From Ophiosphaerella korrae (Eukaryota; Ascomycota; Dothideomycetes; Pleosporales; Phaeosphaeriaceae): a stretch of 64,000 nucleotides of DNA. Position 1 is the first letter of the stretch; every line of letters starts with the position of its first letter. The position numbers were made by a program, and so were the translations under genes. Positions 34,801-43,056 of the stretch are shown one piece after another. The notes below the pieces were generated by a model, which worked only from the letters and a program-made list of their open reading frames with translations, did not search any database and was not told the origin of the DNA. The DNA lies in the NCBI GenBank assembly GCA_028456385.1, contig JALNQF010000001.1, forward strand, positions 806,001-870,000, given 5' to 3'.

Positions 34801-37281
34801 TTTTCTAATTAATCTGTAAGTTAGTTATTTATAACTATAGTATTCCTAGTATTATATCTTATTTGTTATTAATTGTTGTTATGTCTATAACTATGTTCTT
34901 AATTGTTATTCCTTCTAGTTTTAATATAGAGGGAACTGTTTTAAATCTAATAGGTTCTTAGAATAGTTTTCTTTTAATCGTGCTTAATTATTAAGGATAT
35001 TTCTTTGTTATATACCTTATTTCTTGTATTTCTATAAACTTCTTTAATATAAAGTTTCTTGTAGCTCTACTATTAATTATTAATTATACTTTTTTTTCTT
35101 AGTAAGTACTTGTTTTTGTAATATGTGTACCTCTTACGCCTTCTAGCTATTCTTGCTTAGGTATCTTTACAAACTATCTATCTTTCTTAGGCTATAGGCC
35201 TACTTTAAGCTTGTATTCTTCGTGTTTTAGGTATTTATTATATATACACTTATACTATAGTCCTCTTTAGACGTATTTTTTAGATAGTTTTAGACTAGGT
35301 CTTACTACTACGTATCTATCTTCTAGGATTATTTCCTATCCTTAGATATCTTCTACTAGGATTACTCTTATATAGTTATAGCCTCTTCTTTATATAGGCT
35401 ATACTTTATTATTTACTTTAGAATTTCTATATATAATACAATTTTTATCTAGGTATAATATCTATAATACTTTAAAGTATACTAGATGTTTTAGATCTAT
35501 TATTTTGTTATCCTCTTTTTAGTACTTATCTTTTCTAGGTGTGTCTATTATTAGGATATAGTATACTACTAGTACTCTTAGTATATAGGCTTTATTAATC
35601 TATTACGTTTTTCTTATAAGGTACTACTATTCTTTTTATATAAGTATTCTCTCTACTATAACTATATATTACTTTATCTATTCTTAAAATAGTGTAAACT
35701 TTATTTCTTTAAGATTATATTCTTTCTAGTCTTTATACGCTTCCTCTATACTTATAACTATTAAGTATATTTAAACAAATCTCTATTCTTTATTTCGTTC
35801 TTCTATATCTATTATTATGTAGCTATTATAGCTATATATATCTAGCTAGGTATACTCTATACTTCTTATACTAGCTTATCTCTTACTTTCTTATAGTTCT
35901 TTAGAGGAAGCTATAGTAGTCTCTTTATCTAGTGCTTGTTCTTTAGCCTAGATTAATAGGGTCTAGGGTTCTTCCCCTTCTAAATCTTCTATTAGTAGGT
36001 CTATTATATAGGCTGTCTCTTCTAGCTATACTTTTATTCTACTTTCTTTTATTATAGCTACTCTATATCTCTATTTCTATAGGAACTATACTACTCCTTA
36101 TTTACTAGAAAGATATATATAGTAGTTGTTGTTATAATAAAAGGTCTAATAGAGTATTATATGTTATACTTCTTTACTCCCTACTACCTTCTCCTAAGGT
36201 TTAGCTTATACTTTTAGTACTTCTTTCTTGTTCTTAGTTATTTTTAACTAAGTTTCTTTATCTTTTCTTAGGTCTTTACTTCTATAGTCTTTTACGAAGT
36301 ATCTTAGTTTCCTATATTTATAGTATACTATATCCCTTTTCTTTTATAATTAGTAGTCTTTCGCGTAGTAGCCTTTTTTACTATAGTTAAAGTACGTAAA
36401 GTCTTTGTTCTTCTTCTTCTTTTTATCCTTGTTAGCGTTAAGGATTATAAGGTCTCCCTTATCCTAATTCTAGGTGTAACCTCTATACTTATTCTTCTTC
36501 TATTCTTAAAGATCGTTGTTAATTTATATTACCTATTATTTTAGAGCTTCTAGCGTTTAGGGTTTTTCTATATAAATTATTTTGTATTAGATTTTTAAGT
36601 TTAGTCCTTATTTAAATTATAATATTAAGGCTAACTTATTCTACTCTATATTTTGCGATAGTTATTTAAACTATAATACGTACTCTAGAACACTCTAGCT
36701 TTGTATAAGCTTTTCTAGCTATTCTTTAGCTTATTAGGTAACGTCTATATCTCTAAATACTACTCTTATTTATCTAGTAAAGTATTTATAACTTCTAAAG
36801 ATAGCTCTTGTTTTATCCTTTTAGGTTATTAGAGCGTATATTGTATAGTCTATCTAGTAGGGTTTAAACTATCTTATTATATTTTCTTTAAGATACATTC
36901 TAATATATATTACCTTCTTTTCTTCTATATTAAAGTGTAGTACTTATACGTCTATCTAGAGTTGTGCTAAAGCTATAAAGGGTCTTAGTTTTTCCCTTAT
37001 TTTATTAAACTTCTTAAAGACAGGTATCTTAGGTAGTTTTTTTGTTGTACTTATTTCTAGTCGTTAGGTAATTAATTCTATTTAGTTCTAGCCTTTAATA
37101 ATAGCTTTAATTTGTACTTCGTTCTACTTTAAATAGTCTTGTAGTTCCTTGTTCTACGTTTCTAGTGCTTTAATTACTATCTTTATATCTTCTTTATTAT
37201 TAATTAGTTTATTTATATAATCCTTAATCGTTTCCTATATAGTACTATCTAACTTATAACTACTCTTAGGGGCTTTACTTA
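31892..37281 (-). pseudogene. gag-pol of element III, degraded
   Basis: Minus-strand coding region of 5.4 kb. The initiator is an ATA at 37281-37279 (family ATG), then SKAPKSS. The end is TAA at 31894-31892 after LKKLEDF. Protease, reverse transcriptase, integrase and chromodomain sequences are recognisable by comparison with elements I and II. A 27-bp deletion near 34,163 joins IYL directly to EEEHV, removing the D-N(D)-I-L-I-F segment of the YLDD motif; the breakpoints share TCTA microhomology. Confidence 0.82.
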
Positions 37282-37358
37282 TTAAGCTTTCTACTATTAT
37301 ATTAGCTAGACTATATACTACTTACGCTTTACTTCTCGCAATAACTAAATTAGTAAAG

Positions 37359-37819
37359 TATAATAGGCCTCCTGTTGTTAACTATAAGTACCTATTTTAG
37401 AAAGGTTAGTAGATTATAAGGTAATAACAAAAGTTTGTATAGGGATCTATAATAACTATAAATAATAGAAGATGTTTTATAACTATCTTGTATTAGTATT
37501 CTATAGTTAAAGGATTAAATTACTAATACTATCCTAACGATGCGTATTACTACTAACTATATAGTAATAATATCTTAGCAGCTTTGTTACTTCGTATTTA
37601 CTAAGATCGCGAATTTACAAATTCGTTATATAATAGCTTTATAGCTTCGTGTTTGCTAAGATCGCGAATTTACAAATCTATTACGTATCTATATTATAGT
37701 TAGCTTCCTAATTAAACTTGTTGTCCTATAGGTTATTACTCTACTTATCCTATGCTTTATTAGTAGCTAAGCGTAGATTAATTAGTTTTATCTCGGTTTC
37801 CTTTGTTACTACTATAATA
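37359..37819 (-). repeat. LTR of element III, right (5' LTR), 461 bp
   Basis: Begins TATAATAGGCCTCC and ends CTATAATA. Same length as the left LTR; the differences I see are mainly C/T or G/A transitions. Confidence 0.9.
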
Positions 37820-38173
37820 TTAAACTTCTTAAAGATAAGTATCTTTAGTAGTTTCTTTATTGTACTTATTTCTAATTATTAAGTAATTAGTTCTATCTAG
37901 TTCTATTTTTTAATAATAGCTTTAATTTATACTTTATTTTACTTTAAGTAGTCTTATAGTTCTTTATTCTATATTTCTAGAGCTTTAATTACTATTTTTA
38001 TATCTTCTTTATTATTAATTAGTTTATTTATATAATCCTTAATTATCTCTTATATAGTACTATCTAACTTATAACTACTCTTAGAGGCTTTACTTATTAA
38101 ACTTTTTACTATTATATTAGCTAGACTATACGCTACTTATACTTTACTTCTTATAATAACTAAATTAGTAAAG

Positions 38174-38631
38174 TATAATAGGCTTACTAGAGTTAACCTC
38201 CTAATAGCCTAAAGAGTATTAGTAGATTAAGAAGTAATAATAAAAGTTTATATTATAATCTATAATATACTATAAATAATAGAAGATATTTTATAACTAT
38301 CTTATAATATCGCTTGTAGTTAATAATTAAATTACTAATACTATTCTAATAATACGTATACTATTAGCTATATACCTATATTAATCTATCTATATAATAT
38401 TATAGATTACTACTAATCTATTTATACGTAATTATAGATTACCTTTAATTTATTTATATATTATTATAGATTACTTTAATCTATTTATACGTAATTATAG
38501 ATTACTACTACGTATTCTAGTTATAAGTAGTTTCCTAATTAAGGTTATTACTCTACTTATCCTGTACTTCGTTAGCGTCTAAGCTTAAGTTAATTAGCTC
38601 TATCTTGATTTCTCTTATTATATCTATAATA
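38174..38631 (-). repeat. LTR of element I, right (5' LTR), 458 bp, with internal minisatellite
   Basis: Begins TATAATAGGCTTACTAG and ends CTATAATA. The outer parts match the left LTR (17518-17958), but the middle (about 38,375-38,520) carries a roughly 32-bp tandem repeat in place of the block duplicated in the other LTRs. Confidence 0.85.
38381..38515. repeat. Tandem repeat of about 32 bp inside an LTR
   Basis: About four imperfect units of the form AATCTATTTATACGTA plus ATTATAGATTACTxx. It occurs only in the right LTR of element I among the six LTRs here. Confidence 0.8.
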
Positions 38632-38636
38632 CTACG

Positions 38637-40013
38637 TTATACTTTTAAGAGGTAATAATAGTAACTTTAGAGTTATTCTTAGGAGTTATAGTATAAAAAG
38701 TAGTTTGTTCTTATTCTAGATATATAATCTTATCTTCTAGGGCGTAGAGTATATATAGTTAGGCTAATTTATTACGTTTAGTAGTTACTTCGCGAATATA
38801 TTCTTTAATTATTACTAGTATACTTAGTATATAACCTAGCTATACACTACTTATACTCTATATAAAGTTTTATTTAACTATTAACTATATATTTTCTTCT
38901 ATTATTATAGCCTATTATAAAGAGCGTATTATTATTATCTTTAAACTATTAGTAAAGAAGTATTATTATATTAAGAAGTAGCTAGAAGATAATAGTACTT
39001 ACTATAAGCTATAAGAAATAGTAAAGAGATAATAGATAGTATTTAATAGTACTACTAGTATCTAAAAGAAAATAATACTTACTTTACTTTCTTTATAAGT
39101 ATTAAGCCTTTTATATACCTATATAGTATACTAGCTTTACTTTAGATTATAACTATATAATATTATAATCTTTAGTATATTAGCTTTACTTCTAACTTAT
39201 ACTAGAGTTTATAAGAGTCTTAAGTATTTAATAAACTTTTATTATAATATAGTACTTTTAAATAATTATTAAAAGATACTTATTTTAAATAACTATAGTA
39301 GTTATATTAATATTAAATTCTTATAAGCTTATAAGTAAAATAAAGTTTAGCTTTTATTTTTACTTACTTATTCTTTATATATTTTATAACTTCTAGACTT
39401 CTTAGTTTTAGTTATAAAAAAGTTTTACTAATAGTAGATTTAAGTACTATTTTACTTTAATAATATAGTACTTATTAAAAAAAAGTACTTTATTATATCT
39501 TACTATAAAGCTTAAGAAGCTACTATTACTAAGAAAATTATATAAGTAAAATAAGCTACTATAAGTATCTATTTATTAAATATTAACTAAGTAGTTAACT
39601 TATTTTAAGTAACTTAAAAACTTATTATACTATTATATCTAAATTAGCTTTAACTTATTAAGAGCTACTTCTTTACTTTTTATAGTTTAAAAAAAAGTTT
39701 ATAAAAATAAAAGTATTAGTTATAAAGCTTACTAGCTTTTTAAAAAAGTAAGTAAAGTACTTATAGTAGTAAATATATATATAGTAGTATTTAAAGTAGA
39801 GAATAAAAAACTTTATAGTTAACTTAAAGCTTTTAAGCTTCTATAGCTATAAAAGAAAGTTTATATAGACTTAAATTAATATTTTATAAATATAGAAATA
39901 ATTATAGTAGCTATATAAGCTTTTACTCTTTTAGAGTTATAAAATAATAGTAAAGTAGTAGAAAGAGAAGTAAGAAGAGTAGTAACTAAAGTAGTAGCTA
40001 GAACTCTCTAGTC
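38637..40013 (+). pseudogene. Pogo/Fot1 transposase, degraded (second part, DDE domain)
   Basis: Continues the helix-turn-helix from 17512 (LYF*EV for an ancestral LYxRLRG). Near 39,279-39,420 translation reads LILNNYSSYINIKFL, then NKV*LLFLLTYSLYIL*LLD, then FLVLVIKK. Reversing C-to-T and G-to-A changes gives the DDE-family pattern LLLDxHxSH...LLxLPxHSxHxLQPLD. The catalytic Asp codon is AAT at 39288-39290. Downstream, YYKA*EATITKKII matches the conserved C-terminal YxxAR...T segment. The part between 38,700 and 39,200 is too decayed for me to align. Confidence 0.78.
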
Positions 40014-40060
40014 TATGTGTATAGAGTAGTAACTGTAACTAGGTTAAGTGAATAAATATA

Positions 40061-40128
40061 ATTTTTAGATAGGTGGCTAATTTCTAAGGGGTGGCTCGAA
40101 ACCCCGGGTGGCTCGGAACCCTGTCGGC
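40061..40128. repeat. Right terminal inverted repeat, 68 bp
   Basis: Begins ATTTTTAGAT and ends GGAACCCTGTCGGC. Reverse complement of 17310-17377 with five C/T differences. Followed by TA at 40129-40130 and then by normal-composition DNA. Confidence 0.95.
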
Positions 40129-40130
40129 TA

Positions 40131-40672
40131 GCTTATGCAGGAACATTTCTGGAAGCGCGCTCAATGGCCGGCCGGCTTACTAATAATAACAATAACTGGC
40201 ACTGCCAATTGCTATCCTCTTCGACCTGCTGCGTCGTCGACCTACGCTGCCCTTTCTGACCACCCTCATATCTCCGCTAAAATATCGCTCTGTGTGGTGC
40301 GCAACTAGCCCCGATTTTAAATGTTGTTCTCGGACTTCCGGCGTCGTCACTCGTCTTACGCAACAGTGCCAACTGCGCCCCTTTGACTCGACCGCAGGGC
40401 TACCCTGTCACCGAACTAGATATTGAGTAGCGCAACTTTGCAACTTGGAGCTGTGCCAAAGACTCCGACACTCCCGAATCACATTTCTGGACAAGGATTA
40501 CCTGTCCTGTCGTCATGGTTTCACCGCGTATTTAGCCATGAGCATGAGGCATTATCGTCGAGTCACAGAGAGCGCGACAATGCCGATAGGTTCACATTGG
40601 ATCGACGCTGGAAATGAGATAGGAAATGATATGCCCCCAAACACCTCGCTATGCACGTGATCCCATCTCAAT
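40131..40672. other. Right flank of transposon nest, no gene recognised
   Basis: Normal-GC sequence that was contiguous with the ERG12 upstream region (17150-17307) before the transposon inserted, so it may hold displaced ERG12 promoter elements. It also holds the 3' flank of PXR1. Two short plus-strand open frames around 40,420-40,660 have no recognisable domain. Confidence 0.5.
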
Positions 40673-41852
40673 TTATGATGGCGTCTTGATCATAAAGATT
40701 TCCCTCAATGCCTGGGCATCCATTCCGGCGGCCTTTTTCTGTCGGATCCACTTCTGCCTTACTGCATGCATTCCCCTTGGGTTAAATGTTAGCCCCGCAG
40801 TAGTTACTGTAGGTGTAGAAGCGCCTGTCGCTGGCGCGGATGCAAGTCCTGCAGTACTCGGGGAGCTTTCGCTCTCACTCTCTGAGCTTGAATCATCGCC
40901 ACTAGCCATCGACTTTGCAGCCTCCTTAGCGGCCCTTTTAAGGGCCTTCTTCAACTTCTTCTCCTCTTTGCGAACCTTCTTCTCGGCCTTCCGCCTTGCT
41001 TTGTCTGTGAGCGGCTCTGGATCGGAGGCTGGAGTGAGTGCTTCAGAGCTCATAGGTTCAGGGTCCGAGGACGCAGCCTTCTTTCCTTTCTTTGACTTCT
41101 TCTTCTCCTTGTCTTTCTTGCTCTTCTTCCCTTTCGGGGTAGTTTCCGCAATATCATTTCTGGCCTGTTCCCGCAAGTCCACGCTCTTCTTCTTGCGCTT
41201 CAGCTTCGGCTGATCCTCAGTGCTGTCCTCGGTCGCTTCTGGCTCCTCACGCTGCTGTCGCTTCCTCTTTTTGCTCTTGCCACCCTCCTCTGCACCGTCG
41301 GTCTCCGGTTCCGATTTTACCTCAACTTTGATTGGGTGTTCTTGTTTGAAATCATCACGTGATTGGATCTTATCGCCGACCAAGAAGCCTCCACTGACAA
41401 AGTTCATGAAGCCATATTTGCGATACACAAACGTCCGTTGTTCAATCTGCCCTCGCCTTTCCTCCTCCTTCTTAACATCCTCCTCTTTACCATTAAGCCG
41501 CCCTAGAATGCTTTCCAGGCCTGCGAGACCAAAGTTCTCGGCGCGCTCGCTCCCCCGCTTTGCGCCCAGGCCTAGGTTATCATCCTTCAATAGAACTCGG
41601 ATATGTGATTGTGAGGCGATGGTGTAGTGATCTGCATGTGCGGCATCTGATGCACCGAGCGAATCTCCAAGCTGCCAGCCTTGCGAAGCTAAGATGCGAT
41701 GGCCGAAGCGTGTGGTATTGTTCGCCCAGTTCGTATTTTGCGGGTCATTGGAGATCTTGGACCGGCTATGGTGGCGTCAATATCGTTCGGAGTGCTGAGT
41801 ATTAAACCAGCATAGATAGTGATACTCACTTTTTTGGCGCTGCGAGACCCAT
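40673..41852 (-). CDS. PXR1: G-patch protein PXR1/Gno1 (PinX1 family)
   Basis: Two exons: 41852-41830, encoding MGLAAPK plus two bases, and 41765-40673; 371 residues. The intron has a GTGAGT donor and CCATAG acceptor. The spliced N-terminus reads MGLAAPKNRSKISNDPQNT, typical of PXR1. The G-patch follows at about residues 25-80 (GHRILASQGW...LGLGA). Then come the NFVSGGFLVG segment, long Lys/Glu-rich KKD/KKE blocks characteristic of nucleolar PinX1 proteins, and a C-terminal RQKWIRQKKAA...IFM segment. In yeast the protein stimulates the Prp43 helicase in pre-rRNA and snoRNA processing and binds or inhibits telomerase (family knowledge). The start lies 249 bp from that of the divergent coiled-coil gene. 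Confidence 0.93.
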
Positions 41853-42101
41853 TGTTGCGGGTGTTGGTGTGGTTGACTGTTCGAACATGCTTGAAGCGGC
41901 TGTCCGCATCTCGTTGAAATTTTTAGTGGATCCGCGAAATCTTGGCGGACCCTTGAGGACCGCAGTGCCGTGCGGCTCAGCTCGCACTCCGAGCCACGAG
42001 TGCTCTTGCCCTGACAAGCCAATGCCCAATTGCTTTTTATTAGGCTGATATTAGGTCAACAATCGCACTGCTAATCTTCACCGCTCACCCAAGCAGCACC
42101 A
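41853..42101. promoter_or_regulatory. Shared divergent promoter region, PXR1 / coiled-coil gene
   Basis: A 249-bp gap between two divergently oriented start codons. It must contain both 5' leaders and the core promoters. No TATA box stands out; the boundaries are inferred from the gene models only. Confidence 0.5.
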
Positions 42102-42780
42102 ATGGCACCACTGCATACTACTAAGGCGTCTCATCGCTTGTCGGCTGGCTCGCGTGTCACACGCAAAGCACTCCAACAAAAGCCACAGAAGAATTTCGAT
42201 GAAGAGCCTGAAGACCGAACAGATTTCGAAGAGGCCGAGGCAATGGACGTAGATGGCCAAAGCCAGAAGAAAGAGCCACCACAGGTCTCGCCACAGGAGC
42301 TCATTTCTAACATGGTGGATGGCGTAGGTGTTTATGCGCACTGCATGTGCGTGTACGCCATGCTAATGCGCTACCCAGGCACGCAAGCGTCATATGGCCA
42401 AGAGAAAAGCTGTGATTGAATCCTATAACACCTCATCTAAAAATGTCGAAAAGACAATCAACACACTGTTCAACGAACACGAAGAGAAGGCGTGAGTTGT
42501 GAACAACAAAACACATGCTTGTCTCTCCAACCTTGTTTCATGCACTGTTGAAAATCAATTTCGCTTATTGCATATCGTGCTGTCAAGGCGTTATCACTGA
42601 CAGCAATATAGATCAGCAGCACACAAAGCGCAGCTCAACCGCCTCGAAATGCTCCTGACTCACAAGGCAAAGCTGGAAGAAGAAATAGAGGGCAGATTGA
42701 AAACCCTGCGCAAGAGTTATGATGCACACTCTCGTGACCTGGAAATGGTACTTGACCGCAGACTCAAAGAATTGAAATGA
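42102..42780 (+). CDS. Small coiled-coil protein of unknown function
   Basis: Three exons, 42102-42323, 42379-42491 and 42612-42780; 167 residues. Donors are GTAGGT and GTGAGT; acceptors are CTACCCAG and ATATAG. The N-terminus (MAPLHTTKASHRLSAGSR) is basic, followed by an acidic stretch (FDEEPEDRTDFEEAEAMD). After the first splice the protein becomes a continuous charged helix: KRHMAKRKAVIESYN, INTLFNEHEEKA, LNRLEMLLTHKAKLEEE, and ends DRRLKELK. The heptad spacing suggests a dimeric coiled coil. The size and layout recall small chromosome-axis or kinetochore proteins, but I do not recognise a family. It is divergently paired with PXR1, and its 3' end faces that of palF. Confidence 0.75.
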
Positions 42781-43056
42781 GATCAGTAACCGAGAATTTG
42801 TTTGCACACGCTGGGAAGTCCTGGGTTTCACGGACCCATGTAGCACGGCGTCAGCATTGCCTCAAAAGCAGCTAAACGATGAAAGCTATAAAAAAAAAAA
42901 AGTAAATTGAGATCGACCTTTTCGTGCAAAGACTTCTTTATTATACTTTAAGCTTCAGGTATCATAAGTCTAGACTAAACAACACTAAAAGAACTAAACG
43001 TAACGTCGTGAAGGATCAACTTTTTTCAGGCGCCACAGACGCCCGCTTCATATGTG

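Larger units (their letters stand above)
30778..37819 (-). mobile_element. Ty3/gypsy chromodomain retrotransposon, element III (RIP-degraded, reverse-transcriptase deletion)
   Basis: A 7,042-bp element inserted in the gag region of element I, flanked by the perfect duplication TTAAA (30773-30777 and 37820-37824), with two 461-bp LTRs. Coding direction is minus. It keeps many TpG on the plus strand and a higher GC than I and II, so it is less mutated and probably the youngest. The coding region runs from the ATA initiator at 37281 to a stop at 31892. Compared with element I it lacks 27 bp at about 34,161-34,165, which removes the catalytic Asp pair of the reverse transcriptase. Confidence 0.92.
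18612..38097 (-). pseudogene. gag-pol of element I, degraded and split
   Basis: Minus-strand coding region. The initiator corresponds to ATA at 38097 (ATA-AGT-AAA-GCC, originally ATG). The end lies at the TAA at 18614-18612 after LEEF. Split at 37819/30778 by element III and at 30133/23107 by element II. The reverse-transcriptase block is readable near 20,880-21,010 as YLVMPFGLTNAP-like codons and IYLDN (YLDD with GAC/GAT changed to AAT). Gag zinc-knuckle sequence continues across the element II insertion site at about 23,080/30,140. Confidence 0.8.
17513..38631 (-). mobile_element. Ty3/gypsy chromodomain retrotransposon, element I (RIP-degraded, interrupted by II and III)
   Basis: Inserted in the pogo transposase with target duplication CTACG (17508-17512 and 38632-38636). 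The left LTR is at 17518-17958 and the right LTR at 38174-38631; five extra bases (CTCTC) lie between the left duplication and the LTR. Without the two nested copies the element is about 7.0 kb. Coding direction is minus: reading right to left come gag, protease, reverse transcriptase, RNase H, integrase and chromodomain. All reading frames are destroyed by stops from C-to-T or G-to-A changes. Of the three copies it looks the most AT-rich. Confidence 0.9.
17310..40128 (+). mobile_element. Fot1/pogo-type DNA transposon, RIP-degraded and split by nested retrotransposons
   Basis: Outermost element of a 22.8-kb nest. It is bounded by 68-bp terminal inverted repeats (17310-17377 and 40061-40128) and a TA duplication. 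Removing the inserted retrotransposon (17513-38631) and its duplicated CTACG leaves about 1.7 kb, the normal size of Fot1 elements. The residual sequence encodes, on the plus strand, a degraded helix-turn-helix N-terminus and a degraded DDE domain (see the transposase entries). The interior is very AT-rich with CpA and TpG nearly absent, whereas the inverted repeats differ from one another at only five positions, all C/T transitions. The family is inferred from TIR/TSD structure plus translated motifs. Confidence 0.88.

Noticed and set aside
17308..40130. Regional centromere or AT-isochore core
   Set aside because: The AT-rich block is fully explained by LTRs, gag-pol remnants, inverted repeats and target duplications.
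17308..40130. Starship-type giant mobile element
   Set aside because: No tyrosine-recombinase captain or cargo genes; the TA duplication, long inverted repeats and DDE remnants point to pogo with nested retrotransposons.
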